The notes: a model not told the origin generated them from the letters alone. Shown: positions 1-9,588, counted from the first letter of the stretch. The stretch is 64,000 bases of DNA from Paenibacillus sp. HW567 (GCF_000374185.1 NZ_KB910518.1:800546-864545), one strand, 5' to 3'. Numbers and translations: made by a program.

Positions 1-3000
1 GCTGTGACTTGGACGGCAATTCCAGGATCAACGGCTTACGATGTGGAGATCAATGGCACTATCGCTGCCAGCCCGACTACAACCAGCTATACCAAAACAG
101 GGCTGACTCCAAACACGGAGTATACGGTTCGCATACGGGCCAAGAACAGCGGAGGTATCGGAGAATGGGGAACGCCGGTGAAGCTGAAGACGCTGCTGGC
201 AACGCCAACGGCAACAACCGTTTCAACCAGCAGCCAAGTGACAGTAAGCTGGGCAGCCATCGCCGGAGCCACAGGCTATGAAATTGAAGTAGATGGCACT
301 GTAGTGGATAACGGAACAGATTTAAGCTATACGCACAGCGGTTTAACCCCTAGCACGTCCCATACGTACAAAGTACGGGCCTTAAGTGCGGATAATGCCA
401 GTGCGTGGAGCGCAGCGGTTAGCAAGCTTACGACCCCAGCGGCAGTAGGTCCGGTGACATTAACTCCAACAGCTTCTAGCTTGGCAGCTAGCTGGACCGC
501 AGTCACAGGAGCCACAGGATATGATGTGGAGATTAATGGAACGGTTGCAGGCAGCGCCACAACAACCAGCTTCTCCAAAACAGCGCTTGCGGCCAACACT
601 GAATACACGGTACGAGTAAGAGCAAAGAACGCCGGGGGCGTAGGTGAATATAGCGCACCAGTAACGCTCAAGACGCTGCTGGTAACGCCAACGGCAACAA
701 CCGTTTCGACCAGCAGCCAAGTGACAGTAAGCTGGGTAGCCATCGCCGGAGCCACCGGCTATGAAATCGACGTGGATGGTACCGTAGTGGATAACGGAAC
801 AGAATTAAGCTATACGCACAGCGGTCTAACCCCAAGCACGTCCCATACGTACAAAGTACGGGCCTTAAGTGCGGATAATGCCAGCGCGTGGAGTGTTGCG
901 GTTAGTAAGCTTACGACCCCAGCGGCAGTAGGTCCGGTAACATTAACTCCGACAGCTTCTAGCTTGGCAGCTAGCTGGACCGCAGTCACAGGAGCCACAG
1001 GATATGATGTGGAGATTAATGGAACGGTTGCAGGCAGCGCCACAACAACCAGCTTCTCCAAAACAGCGCTTGCGGCCAATACCGAATACACGGTACGAGT
1101 AAGAGCAAAGAACGCCGGGGGCGTAGGTGAATATAGCGCACCGGTAACACTGAAGACGCTGCTGGTTACGCCAACGGCAACAACCGTTTCGACCAGCAGC
1201 CAGGTAACGGTAAGCTGGGCAGCCATCGCCGGAGCCACAGGCTATGAAATCGACGTGGATGGTACCGTAGTGGATAACGGAGCAGAATTAAGCTACACGC
1301 ACAGCGGTTTAACGCCGAGCACTTCCCATACGTACAAAGTGCGGGCCTTAAGTGCGGATAATGCCAGCGCGTGGAGTGTTGCGGTTAGCAAATACACCAC
1401 ACCGGCAGCAGTGGGTCCGGTGACAGTAACTCCAACAGCTTCTAGCTTGGCAGCTAGCTGGACGGCAGTTACGGGAGCCACCGGATATGATGTGGAGATT
1501 AATGGTGCGGTTGCAGGCAGTGTGGCAACAACCAGCTTCACCAAAACAGCACTTGCGGCCAACACCGAATACACGGTGCGCGTGAGAGCGAAGAACACCG
1601 GGGGTGTTGGCGAATATAGCGCACCGGTAACGCTCAAGACGCTGCTGGTAACGCCAACGGCAACAACCGTTTCGACCAGCAACCAAGTGACGGTAAGCTG
1701 GGCCGCTATCGCCGGAGCCACAGGCTATGAAATTGATGTGGATGGCACCGTAGTGGATAACGGAACAGAATTAAGCTATACGCACAGCGGCCTGACGCCA
1801 AGCACATCCCATACGTATAAAGTACGGGCCTTAAGTGCGGATAATGCCAGCGCGTGGAGTGCAGCGGTTAGTAAATTTACAACGCCAACCACAGTAGGAC
1901 CTGTGACAGTAACACCGACAGCTTCTAGCTTGGCAGCTAGCTGGACCGCAGTTACGGGAGCCACCGGATATGATGTGGAGATTAATGGAACGGTTGCAGG
2001 CAGTGTGGCAACAACCAGCTTCACCAAAACAGCGCTCGCGGCCAATACCGAATATACGGTGCGCGTGAGAGCCAAGAACACCGGGGGAGCAGGCGAATAT
2101 AGCGCACCGGTGACATTGAAGACGCTGCTGGTAACGCCAACGGCAACAACAGTTTCAACCAGCAATCAAATAACAGTAAGCTGGGCAGCTATTGCCGGAG
2201 CCACGGGATATGAGATCGACGTGGATGGCAAGGTAGTCGATAACGGAACAGAATTAAGCTATACGCACAACGGTTTAACCCCGAGCACGTCCCATACGTA
2301 CAAAGTGCGGGCCTTAAGTGCGGATAATGCCAGTGCGTGGAGTGCAGCGGTTAGCAAGTTTACGACGCCAACCACAGTAGGACCTGTGACAGTAACACCG
2401 ACAGCTTCTAGCTTGGCAGCTAGCTGGACGGCAGTTACGGGAGCCACCGGATATGATGTGGAGATTAATGGTGCGGTTGCAGGCAGTGTGGCAACAACCA
2501 GCTTCACCAAAACAGCACTTGCGGCCAACACCGAATACACGGTGCGCGTGAGAGCGAAGAACACCGGGGGAGCAGGCGAATATAGCGCACCGGTGACATT
2601 GAAGACGCTGCTGGTAACGCCAACGGCAACAACAGTTTCAACCAGCAATCAAATAACAGTAAGCTGGGCAGCTATTGCCGGAGCCACGGGATATGAGATC
2701 GACGTGGATGACAAGGTAGTCGATAACGGAACAGAATTAAGCTATACGCACAACGGTTTAACCCCGAGCACGTCCCATACGTACAAAGTGCGGGCCTTAA
2801 GTGGGGATAATGCCAGTGCGTGGAGTGCAGCGGTTAGTAAATTTACAACGCCAGTAGCAGTAGGTCCGGTGACAGTAACACCGACAGCTTCTAGCTTGGC
2901 AGCTAGCTGGACCGCAGTTACGGGAGCCACCGGATATGATGTGGAGATTAATGGAACGGTTGCAGGCAGTGTGGCAACAACCAGCTTCACCAAAACAGCG

Positions 3001-4788
3001 CTCGCGGCCAACACCGAATACACGGTGCGCGTGAGAGCGAAGAACACCGGGGGAGCAGGCGAATATAGCGCACCGGTGACATTGAAGACGCTGCTGGTAA
3101 CGCCAACGGCAACAACAGTTTCAACCAGCAATCAAATAACAGTAAGCTGGGCAGCTATTGCCGGAGCTACGGGATATGAGATCGACGTGGATGGCAAGGT
3201 AGTCGATAACGGAACAGAATTAAGCTATACGCACAACGGTTTAACCCCGAGCACTACCCATACGTACAAAGTGCGGGCGAAGAGCGAGGATAATGCCAGT
3301 GCCTGGAGCGTTGCGGTCAGCAAGTACACCACACCGGCGGCGGTGGGACTAGTGACAGTAACACCGACAGCTTCTAGCTTGGCAGCTAGCTGGACGGCAG
3401 TTACGGGAGCCACCGGATATGATGTGGAGATTAATGGTGCAGTTGCAGGCAGTGTAGCAACAACCAGCTTCACCAAAACAGCGCTTGCGGCCAACACCGA
3501 ATACACGGTACGTGTGAGAGCCAAGAACACTGGAGGTGTGGGCGAATATAGCGCACCGGTGACATTGAAGACGCTGCTGGCAACACCAACAGCAACTCCC
3601 GTTTCAACCAGCAATCAAATAACAGTAAGCTGGGCAGCCATTGCCGGAGCTACGGGATATGAAATCGACGTGGATGGCAACGTAGTAGACAATGGAACAG
3701 AATTAAGCTATACACACAGCGGCCTAACACCAAGCACTTCCCACACGTACAAAGTACGGGCGAAGAGCGAGGATAATGCCAGCGCCTGGAGCGTTGCGGT
3801 CAGCAAATACACCACACCGGCAGCGGTGGGACCAGTGACAGTAACACCGACGTCTTCCAGCTTGGCAGCTAGCTGGACAGCAGTCACAGGAGCCACAGGG
3901 TATGATGTGGAGATTAATGGTGCGGTTGCAGGCAGCGTCACAGCAGCCAGCTTCTCCAAGACGGGTTTAGTTGCCAACACCGAATACACGGTACGCGTGA
4001 GAGCGAAGAACACCGGAGGTGTGGGCGAATATAGCGCGCCGGTAACACTGAAGACACTGCTGGCAACACCAACAGCAACTCCCGTTTCAACCAGCAATCA
4101 AATAACAGTAAGCTGGGCAGCCATTGCGGGAGCCACGGGATATGAAATCGACGTGGATGGCAATGTTGTCGACAATGGAACAGAATTAAGCTATACGCAC
4201 AGCGGCTTGACGCCAAGCACTTCCCATACGTATAAAGTGCGGGCCTTAAGTGCGGATAATGCCAGTGCCTGGAGCGCGCCGGTCAGCAAATACACCACAC
4301 CGGCAGCAGTAGACCCGGTGACAGTAACTTCAACGCTTTCTAGTCTGACAGCCAGTTGGACCGCAATTCCAGGAGCCACGGGATATGACGTGGAGATTAA
4401 TGGAGCAATTGCCGGCAGCGTGACAACGGCCAGCTTTTCTAAAGCGGGGCTGGCAGCCAACACAGAATATGCCGTCCGGGTCCGGGCTAAAAACAGTGGA
4501 GGGCTTGGAGATTGGAGCAGTTCGACACTGGTAAAAACGCTTTTGGCAACTCCAGCAGCGTCTGCTGTAGCAACAAATAATCAAATCACAGTGAGCTGGA
4601 GCACAGTTGCGGGTGCAGCCGGATACGAAATTGAGGTAGACGGCACTGTAGTGGATGCTGGCGCAACAACGAGTTATATTCATTCTGACCTGCTTCCTAA
4701 AACTACACATACCTATCGTGTAAGAGCGAAATCCCCTGACAATAGCAGTGCATGGAGTGCGGTAGTAAGTAAACAAACTTTATCTTAG
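1..4788 (+). CDS. Giant fibronectin type III repeat protein, 5' truncated by window edge
   Basis: The reading frame is open from the first base and ends at TAG 4786-4788, so the true start lies upstream; at least 1595 residues are encoded here. The whole visible protein consists of about 20 FN3 domains in two alternating types, A (about 82 residues, core GYEIDVDG...SYTHSGLTPSTSHTYKV) and B (about 79 residues, core GYDVEING...NTEYTVRVRAKN). Nothing follows the last A domain: no sortase motif, SLH domain, membrane segment or carbohydrate-binding module. FN3 arrays of this kind occur in secreted or surface enzymes and adhesins of Paenibacillus, where they act as spacers or matrix contacts; any catalytic or anchoring domain must be upstream. 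Function beyond the repeat architecture cannot be given. The gene ends at a bidirectional terminator shared with fabV. Confidence 0.9.
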   Translation, partial: AVTWTAIPGSTAYDVEINGTIAASPTTTSYTKTGLTPNTEYTVRIRAKNSGGIGEWGTPVKLKTLLATPTATTVSTSSQVTVSWAAIAGATGYEIEVDGTVVDNGTDLSYTHSGLTPSTSHTYKVRALSADNASAWSAAVSKLTTPAAVGPVTLTPTASSLAASWTAVTGATGYDVEINGTVAGSATTTSFSKTALAANTEYTVRVRAKNAGGVGEYSAPVTLKTLLVTPTATTVSTSSQVTVSWVAIAGATGYEIDVDGTVVDNGTELSYTHSGLTPSTSHTYKVRALSADNASAWSVAVSKLTTPAAVGPVTLTPTASSLAASWTAVTGATGYDVEINGTVAGSATTTSFSKTALAANTEYTVRVRAKNAGGVGEYSAPVTLKTLLVTPTATTVSTSSQVTVSWAAIAGATGYEIDVDGTVVDNGAELSYTHSGLTPSTSHTYKVRALSADNASAWSVAVSKYTTPAAVGPVTVTPTASSLAASWTAVTGATGYDVEINGAVAGSVATTSFTKTALAANTEYTVRVRAKNTGGVGEYSAPVTLKTLLVTPTATTVSTSNQVTVSWAAIAGATGYEIDVDGTVVDNGTELSYTHSGLTPSTSHTYKVRALSADNASAWSAAVSKFTTPTTVGPVTVTPTASSLAASWTAVTGATGYDVEINGTVAGSVATTSFTKTALAANTEYTVRVRAKNTGGAGEYSAPVTLKTLLVTPTATTVSTSNQITVSWAAIAGATGYEIDVDGKVVDNGTELSYTHNGLTPSTSHTYKVRALSADNASAWSAAVSKFTTPTTVGPVTVTPTASSLAASWTAVTGATGYDVEINGAVAGSVATTSFTKTALAANTEYTVRVRAKNTGGAGEYSAPVTLKTLLVTPTATTVSTSNQITVSWAAIAGATGYEIDVDDKVVDNGTELSYTHNGLTPSTSHTYKVRALSGDNASAWSAAVSKFTTPVAVGPVTVTPTASSLAASWTAVTGATGYDVEINGTVAGSVATTSFTKTALAANTEYTVRVRAKNTGGAGEYSAPVTLKTLLVTPTATTVSTSNQITVSWAAIAGATGYEIDVDGKVVDNGTELSYTHNGLTPSTTHTYKVRAKSEDNASAWSVAVSKYTTPAAVGLVTVTPTASSLAASWTAVTGATGYDVEINGAVAGSVATTSFTKTALAANTEYTVRVRAKNTGGVGEYSAPVTLKTLLATPTATPVSTSNQITVSWAAIAGATGYEIDVDGNVVDNGTELSYTHSGLTPSTSHTYKVRAKSEDNASAWSVAVSKYTTPAAVGPVTVTPTSSSLAASWTAVTGATGYDVEINGAVAGSVTAASFSKTGLVANTEYTVRVRAKNTGGVGEYSAPVTLKTLLATPTATPVSTSNQITVSWAAIAGATGYEIDVDGNVVDNGTELSYTHSGLTPSTSHTYKVRALSADNASAWSAPVSKYTTPAAVDPVTVTSTLSSLTASWTAIPGATGYDVEINGAIAGSVTTASFSKAGLAANTEYAVRVRAKNSGGLGDWSSSTLVKTLLATPAASAVATNNQITVSWSTVAGAAGYEIEVDGTVVDAGATTSYIHSDLLPKTTHTYRVRAKSPDNSSAWSAVVSKQTLS
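198..4782 (+). repeat. 483-bp tandem repeat encoding FN3 A-B domain pairs
   Basis: A 483-bp (161-codon) unit recurs about nine and a half times in the same frame. Landmarks such as the codons for YTHSGLTPSTSHTYK recur at spacings of exactly 483 bp from about 327 to 4191. Central copies are nearly identical even at silent positions, while the first and last modules are clearly diverged, which is the pattern left by unequal crossing-over or gene conversion. Confidence 0.92.
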
Positions 4789-4829
4789 TTATTTACCAGC
4801 GTAGCAACTGTAGCAAGATGAATCACAAG

Positions 4830-4872
4830 AAAAAAGACGTTCCCTTCGGTTGCTGAAGGGAACGTCTTTTTT
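4830..4872. terminator. Bidirectional intrinsic terminator between FN3 gene and fabV
   Basis: An 18-bp perfect stem (aaaaaagacgttcccttc and its complement) encloses a 7-nt loop, with an A-run on the left arm and a T-run on the right, so it can terminate both convergent transcripts. Confidence 0.92.
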
Positions 4873-4906
4873 GGGATTAGAGACTCTATTACGGGTTCTC
4901 AGTGAA

Positions 4907-6100
4907 TTACAAAACCTGATTGGGAATGTCTACCTCAGGATCAATGTCGGCTTCATAGTCGACACCATCCGTGCGGAAGCCGAACAGGTGGAAGAAGTCG
5001 TCCTGATAGCCCTTAAGGTCGGACAGCTCAGGAACATTATCGGTTTCCAGCTCGTTCCACCGTCTCATGACCTCGATTTGCACATCCTCGCGCATTTCCC
5101 AGTCATCAATCCGAATCAGGTGGCTGCCGTCGGCAGATGCTTTGCCGCCATTATACAGATGCTCTGCGAACAGGCGGTACATTTGCTGGATGCAATTTTC
5201 ATGCAGATCTTTTTCCTTCATTACTCTGTACAGTGTGGAAATATACAAAGGAACTACGGGGATCGCTGAACTGGACTGCGTGACGAGTGCTTTGTTGACT
5301 GATACATAAGCACGTCCGCCTTTTGGACTCAGCTTTTCATTTAGCTGGATAGCTGTCTTCTCCAGATCATTTTTAGCCTGGCCAATGGTTCCATCCCGGT
5401 AGATCGGATGGGTGATTTCAGGGCCGACGTAGGAATAGGCTACGGTTGTTGCCCCATCCGCAAGCACACCTGCTTCCTGAAGCTGATCAATCCACATGCC
5501 CCAGTCTTCACCGCCCATAATGGCGATGGTGTGCCGAACCTCTTCGTCGGTTGCAGGCTCGATAGTTACTGTGGATATTTCTCCGGTATGAAAGTTCATG
5601 GTCTTGTTCGTGTAAGCTTCGCCAACCGGCTTAATGACAGAGGAGAAGATTTCTCCCGTTACCGGATGTGTACGACGCGGGGAGGCGACGCTGTATACGA
5701 CAAGATCTACTTTGCCGTATTCCGCTTTGATAAGCTCAATCGTTTTGGTTTTGATGGCATCGGAGAAGGCGTCGCCAACAATGCTGTGTGATTTCAGGCC
5801 CTGCTCTGCGGCAGCACGCTCAAATGCGGCGGAATTATACCAGCCTGCTGAAGCTGTACGAGAGCCCTCTGCCGCTTTGTCAAAATAAACGCCAATTGTA
5901 TTTGCACCGGCGCCAAAAGCGGCGGTAATCCGTGATGCGAGTCCATATCCTGTAGAGGCGCCGACCACCAGCACATTCACAGGCCCGGTCAGCTTCTTTT
6001 GTGCTTTCACGTAATCAATTTGTTCTTGTATTTGTTGGGCGCACCCTTCCGGGTGGGCGGTTGTGCAAATGAAGCCGCGTGTTTTTGGCTGAATGATCAT
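4907..6100 (-). CDS. fabV: Trans-2-enoyl-ACP/CoA reductase, FabV type
   Basis: FabV catalyses the last, NADH-dependent reduction of the fatty-acid elongation cycle, converting enoyl-ACP to acyl-ACP in the cytoplasm. The 397-residue length is the family norm. The N-terminal part carries the nucleotide-binding motif GASTGYGLASRI near residue 48, and PIYRDGTIGQAK provides the family's Tyr-x8-Lys catalytic pair near residues 235-244. ATG at 6100 is preceded on the minus strand by an aaagggg ribosome binding site 8 nt away. It is monocistronic, with its own promoter and a terminator shared with the FN3 gene. FabV enzymes are known to be much less sensitive to triclosan than FabI; whether this genome also encodes FabI or FabL cannot be seen here. 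Confidence 0.95.
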   Translation of the reverse strand: MIIQPKTRGFICTTAHPEGCAQQIQEQIDYVKAQKKLTGPVNVLVVGASTGYGLASRITAAFGAGANTIGVYFDKAAEGSRTASAGWYNSAAFERAAAEQGLKSHSIVGDAFSDAIKTKTIELIKAEYGKVDLVVYSVASPRRTHPVTGEIFSSVIKPVGEAYTNKTMNFHTGEISTVTIEPATDEEVRHTIAIMGGEDWGMWIDQLQEAGVLADGATTVAYSYVGPEITHPIYRDGTIGQAKNDLEKTAIQLNEKLSPKGGRAYVSVNKALVTQSSSAIPVVPLYISTLYRVMKEKDLHENCIQQMYRLFAEHLYNGGKASADGSHLIRIDDWEMREDVQIEVMRRWNELETDNVPELSDLKGYQDDFFHLFGFRTDGVDYEADIDPEVDIPNQVL

Positions 6101-6140
6101 CGAGGATTACCCCTTTGTTTTAGTTTTTAACTATTCCACT

Positions 6141-6156
6141 ATTATAGAGTATAGCA
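6141..6156 (-). promoter_or_regulatory. Probable promoter -10 region of fabV
   Basis: On the minus strand two overlapping -10 candidates are present, TATAAT (6141-6146) and an extended TGCTATACT (6148-6156), about 45 bp before the fabV start. No good -35 is visible for either. Confidence 0.5.
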
Positions 6157-6290
6157 AATGATGGCTTAGAATGATAAGTATGAATGTATTTTTACACCTA
6201 ACATGGGGAATTCGTCAAAATTTACGCCAAAACGCATAAAGCCTCCCTTCACAGGTCACAATAGGAAAAAAGCAGAATGAAGGGATCAAC

Positions 6291-7052
6291 GTGAATGCTT
6301 TTCGCTTAAAAAAACAATTGTGGCGGCGATGGAGACGTTGGAAGAAAGCTCCCTGGGTAGGCGCGGCTTGTGTTGCTCTGACAGTGCTGGCCTGGCGCGG
6401 CATGCAGGTGCCGGAGGAGCTTAGCGGATTGCTGACCGATAAGGTGTGGACGGTACCTGAGGGGCTTGGAGAGCTGCAAAATGGTCACGCGGGCGGAAGC
6501 ATGCCGGTTGCAGCGGCCGTGTATGACAATACAGGGAGCGGCAGAACAGAAGATGATCTGGCAATGGCAAAAGAACGGGAGCAGTTGCTGCAAGCGGTCA
6601 GCAGGGAGCCGGTTGCCCGCACGGTTCATTTGAAGACGGCTTATATTTCCGGCGAGGAGGTGCAGACACTTTCCGGTGAACGTTCTCCGGCACAGCTTAG
6701 AGAAGTGATTGCGGCACATCCCGGCTGGAACGGCTGGATCAGTCAGGAGGGCGATCTGTGGCTGGAGCGCAGCGTCAATGATTTATCCCCGCTGGCTAAG
6801 AAGGAAGCCTATTTCGGTGTGGATGAACACGGGAACCTGACCTTGTTCAAAGGCCCGCCCGCAGCGGATAAAGTGCTGAAAACCTTTTTTCAAATGGATA
6901 TGGGCTCGATGAAATCCTCGCTGCCCGAAGAAATTCTGAACCAACTGCATGAGGGCATCCGTGTGCAGGACATCGAGGAATACAACAGCGTGCTCTCCAC
7001 CTTCAGCGATTATGCGCGGGATACGGCGGAGCAGGTGATGCAATCGGAATAG
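6291..7052 (+). CDS. bofC: BofC, intercompartmental sporulation checkpoint protein
   Basis: In Bacillus, BofC is made in the forespore, exported to the intermembrane space, and delays pro-sigma-K processing by protecting the SpoIVFB inhibitor complex from SpoIVB. The 253-residue product has a very basic N-terminus (KKQLWRRWRRWKK) followed by one hydrophobic segment (about residues 22-38), then a soluble domain. The C-terminal half (about residues 160-250, including YFGVDEHGNLTLF) resembles the BofC C-terminal domain. It is longer than B. subtilis BofC because of a low-complexity insert around residues 60-100. GTG at 6291 follows a gaaggga site. Its position just before the ruv genes matches the bofC-ruvA order of Bacillus, which strengthens the call. 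A terminator follows directly. Confidence 0.85.
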   Translation: MNAFRLKKQLWRRWRRWKKAPWVGAACVALTVLAWRGMQVPEELSGLLTDKVWTVPEGLGELQNGHAGGSMPVAAAVYDNTGSGRTEDDLAMAKEREQLLQAVSREPVARTVHLKTAYISGEEVQTLSGERSPAQLREVIAAHPGWNGWISQEGDLWLERSVNDLSPLAKKEAYFGVDEHGNLTLFKGPPAADKVLKTFFQMDMGSMKSSLPEEILNQLHEGIRVQDIEEYNSVLSTFSDYARDTAEQVMQSE

Positions 7053-7057
7053 GCCGG

Positions 7058-7100
7058 ACGGCCATGCAGCCTTGAAAAGGGCTGCGTGGCCGTTTTTTTT
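7058..7100 (+). terminator. Intrinsic terminator of bofC
   Basis: A stem of about 14 bp (acggccatgcagcc paired with ggctgcgtggccgt) is followed by eight Ts, starting 6 bp after the bofC stop codon. Confidence 0.9.
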
Positions 7101-7102
7101 GA

Positions 7103-7205
7103 AATATAAGGATTTATATGTTTCACGCTATAAATCATCCTTCTATTTCTCGCTGAAACGGATGCCGCCTCTGCCAGAGGACGGCGTAGCCGTTTCTACT
7201 TGTGC
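7103..7205. repeat. Dispersed palindromic repeat, copy 1
   Basis: This segment shares blocks with 14669-14755: aatataag near its left end, cacgcta, then tttctcgctgaaacgg, then ggacggcgtagccgtttc and acttg. The right half is an imperfect hairpin between gaaacgg (7155-7161) and ccgtttc (7190-7196). Relative to copy 2 it has about 15 extra bp around 7131-7145, flanked by cta. Both copies sit just behind a terminator T-run. The rest of the 374-bp bofC-ruvC gap (7206-7426) holds only the ruvC promoter region; I see no gene in it. Confidence 0.7.
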
Positions 7206-7328
7206 AGAAATAAGGATGTGCTGTCCCTGCGCTGAATTACTAAGCAATGATCATTCCGGCCGGAAACAGCATAGCGGGTTCATGGGAGCAGCAGAGCGGG
7301 CAAATTTCTTTCTCCGGGAGAAGGATTT

Positions 7329-7338
7329 TTGCTATAAT
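7329..7338 (+). promoter_or_regulatory. Extended -10 promoter of the ruvC operon
   Basis: The sequence ttgctataat contains TG-C-TATAAT, an extended -10 element, about 90 bp upstream of ruvC and after the bofC terminator. No consensus -35 is seen. Confidence 0.55.
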
Positions 7339-7426
7339 GGGTTGAAGGAATACATATGTTCGCTTTAGGGCGGAAAAATGGATGTAACAGAAGGAATATC
7401 CTTCCTGTTCAGAGGAGAGATTGGAC

Positions 7427-7930
7427 TTGCGCATCTTGGGAATTGACCCGGGGCTGGCGATTGTCGGCTTTGGCTTCATAGAGAAGGAAGGAAATAGATT
7501 GACTCCGGTTCAGTACGGATGCATCCAGACCGAGGCGCACACGCCGGAGGAGGAACGTCTGCTGCATGTCTATGAAGGCATGGTGCAGCTTATAGATAAA
7601 TACAAGCCTGATGCGGTTGCGGTGGAGAAGCTGTTCTTCAGCCGCAATGTGACTACAGCGCTCCCGGTAGCACAGGCAAGGGGGGTGCTGATTCTGGCTG
7701 CTGTCCAGCGCGGACTGCCCGTCTCGGAATATACGCCGATGATGGTGAAGCAGGCTGTGGTTGGCTATGGCAAGGCCGAGAAGAAGCAGGTGCAGGAAAT
7801 GGTGAAGCTGCTGCTGAAGCTGTCCGCTGTCCCGAAGCCCGATGATGTGGCGGATGCGCTGGCTGTGGCGGTATGCCACGCCCATTCGGTTAGTCTAAAT
7901 TCCAAGTTAAATGAGGTATTGCGAAAATGA
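7427..7930 (+). CDS. ruvC: Crossover junction endodeoxyribonuclease RuvC
   Basis: RuvC is the dimeric resolvase that cuts Holliday junctions after RuvAB branch migration. The 167-residue protein opens with the RNase H-like signature RILGIDPG, whose Asp is the first catalytic acid. The Glu in AVEKLFF (about residue 67) and the Asp pair in KPDDVADALAVAVCH (about residues 140-148) complete the metal site. TTG at 7427 is preferred because the agaggaga site lies about 8 nt before it; the in-frame TTG at 7421 is too close to that site. The stop overlaps the ruvA start in ATGA, indicating translational coupling. B. subtilis lacks RuvC and uses RecU, so a RuvC-type enzyme here is a lineage difference worth noting. 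Confidence 0.93.
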   Translation: MRILGIDPGLAIVGFGFIEKEGNRLTPVQYGCIQTEAHTPEEERLLHVYEGMVQLIDKYKPDAVAVEKLFFSRNVTTALPVAQARGVLILAAVQRGLPVSEYTPMMVKQAVVGYGKAEKKQVQEMVKLLLKLSAVPKPDDVADALAVAVCHAHSVSLNSKLNEVLRK

Positions 7931-8550
7931 TAGATTATTTAAGAGGCCCGGTTGTACATTTGGAGCCGGAATATGTAGTGCTGGATGTTCAGGGGGTCGG
8001 CTACCGGGTATTTTGTCCGAATCCGTATGCTTTTGCCAAGGTGGAGGGGCCGGTGATGGTCTACATTCATTATCAGACACGCGAGGATGCCACGCTCCTG
8101 TTCGGGTTCCCGACGAGAGAAGAGCAGAAGCTGTTCCGCAAGCTGATTGAAGTATCCGGCATCGGGCCGCGTGTGGCGCTGGGCATTCTGACCGGCGGTA
8201 CGCCTGATCAACTGATTTCAGCAATTTACCAGGAGAACGTTACGTTCCTGACGAAGCTGCCGGGAATCGGCAAAAAAACGGCGCAGCGGATGATTCTTGA
8301 TCTGCGCGACAAGCTGGATGGCCTGAGCACAGTGCCGATACAGACCGGACTATTCGCGGTTGCGGCTGAAGCCCAGGCTGCGGAGGAGGCTCTGCCTTGG
8401 GAAGAGGCCCGGGACGGTCTGAAGGCGCTCGGGTATACGGATGCTGAGCTGGACCGGGTATGGCTGACCATGAAGAAAGAGGGCTCTGACATCGGAACTG
8501 TCGATGTGCTGATGAAGAAGGCGCTGGGACTGCTGTATATAGCCAAGTAG
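7927..8550 (+). CDS. ruvA: Holliday junction branch migration protein RuvA
   Basis: RuvA tetramers bind four-way junctions and load the RuvB motor. The 207-residue protein shows the OB-fold N-terminal domain (about 1-65), then two helix-hairpin-helix motifs, IEVSGIGPRVALG (about residue 76) and LTKLPGIGKKTAQRM (about residue 110). A C-terminal three-helix RuvB-contacting domain follows (about 155-207, DGLKALGYTDAELDRVW). ATG at 7927 overlaps the ruvC stop by 4 bp, and ruvB follows after about 20 bp, so the three genes form one operon with ruvC first. Confidence 0.96.
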   Translation: MIDYLRGPVVHLEPEYVVLDVQGVGYRVFCPNPYAFAKVEGPVMVYIHYQTREDATLLFGFPTREEQKLFRKLIEVSGIGPRVALGILTGGTPDQLISAIYQENVTFLTKLPGIGKKTAQRMILDLRDKLDGLSTVPIQTGLFAVAAEAQAAEEALPWEEARDGLKALGYTDAELDRVWLTMKKEGSDIGTVDVLMKKALGLLYIAK

Positions 8551-8571
8551 GCTGCTTGAGGGAACGGAGTG

Positions 8572-9588
8572 ATGGATAATATGGATGACCGGATTATTTC
8601 GGCCAATCTGATGATGGACGAGCAGGCTGTGGAGTTAAGCCTGCGCCCCCGTTACCTTGGGGAGTATATCGGACAGAATCAGGTGAAAGAGAATCTGAAA
8701 ATATATATCGAAGCCGCCAAAATGCGCAGTGAAGCGCTGGATCATGTGCTGCTGTACGGGCCGCCCGGACTCGGCAAAACGACGCTGGCGAATATTATCG
8801 CCAATGAGCTGGGCGTCAATCTGCGCACGACCTCCGGGCCGGCCATTGAGCGGCCCGGAGATCTGGCGGCGCTGCTGACCAATCTGCAGCAGGGCGATGT
8901 GCTGTTCATTGACGAGATTCACCGGCTGCACCGGACGGTGGAGGAAGTCATGTATCCGGCGATGGAGGATTTCGCGCTGGATATTATGATTGGCAAAGGT
9001 CCAAGCGCCCGCTCGGTGCGCCTGGACCTGCCGCCCTTTACGCTGATCGGCGCGACGACACGCGCCGGACTGCTGTCGGCTCCGCTGCGCGACCGCTTCG
9101 GGGTGGTCAGCCGGCTGGAGTATTACACGATGGATGAGCTAAGCTTCATCGTCTCCCGCAATGCCGAGCTGCTGGGCATTGAGATTGTTGGCGATGCCGC
9201 CGAGGAGATCGCCCTGCGGGCAAGGGGGACTCCGCGGATTGCGAACCGCCTGCTTAAGCGGGTACGCGATTTCGCCCAGGTGCGCGGCGACGGAATTATC
9301 ACGCCGGAGATTGCCGGAGAATCGCTGAAGATGCTTCAGGTGGACCCGCGCGGCTTGGACAGCATCGACCACAAGATGCTGCAGTCGATGATCACATCAT
9401 TCCGCGGCGGTCCGGTGGGACTGGATACAATCGCCGCAACGATTGGCGAAGAGAGCCAGACCATCGAGGATGTCTATGAGCCATATCTGCTGCAGATCGG
9501 CTTTCTGCAGCGGACGCCGCGGGGGAGAGTAGTAACACCGGCAGCCTATAAGCATTTGGGGCTGCCGCTTCCTCCGCAGCCGCAATGA
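8572..9588 (+). CDS. ruvB: Holliday junction branch migration helicase RuvB
   Basis: RuvB is the AAA+ hexameric motor that pumps DNA through RuvA-bound junctions. Visible motifs are Walker [10 protein letters not shown] (about residue 62), Walker B LFIDEIHR (about 110), sensor 1 IGATTRAG, and the arginine-finger region LRDRFGV. The C-terminal winged-helix domain ends in [18 protein letters not shown]. The start is ambiguous: GTG 8569, ATG 8572 and ATG 8581 are all in frame behind a gagggaacggag site; 8572 gives the best spacing to gaggga, and 8581 fits the inner ggag. It is the third gene of the ruvCAB operon, and no strong terminator is seen behind it. Confidence 0.96.
   Translation: MDNMDDRIISANLMMDEQAVELSLRPRYLGEYIGQNQVKENLKIYIEAAKMRSEALDHVLLYGPPGLGKTTLANIIANELGVNLRTTSGPAIERPGDLAALLTNLQQGDVLFIDEIHRLHRTVEEVMYPAMEDFALDIMIGKGPSARSVRLDLPPFTLIGATTRAGLLSAPLRDRFGVVSRLEYYTMDELSFIVSRNAELLGIEIVGDAAEEIALRARGTPRIANRLLKRVRDFAQVRGDGIITPEIAGESLKMLQVDPRGLDSIDHKMLQSMITSFRGGPVGLDTIAATIGEESQTIEDVYEPYLLQIGFLQRTPRGRVVTPAAYKHLGLPLPPQPQ

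Noticed and set aside
327..4463. Repeated 129-142-residue open frames on the minus strand inside the FN3 gene, spaced by 483 bp
   Set aside because: They are antisense shadows of the repetitive FN3 codons; they have no independent ribosome binding sites and repeat only because the gene repeats.
198..4782. Long periodic repeat considered as a CRISPR-like array
   Set aside because: The period is 483 bp, it is fully coding and keeps the reading frame; no short repeats with unique spacers and no cas genes are present.
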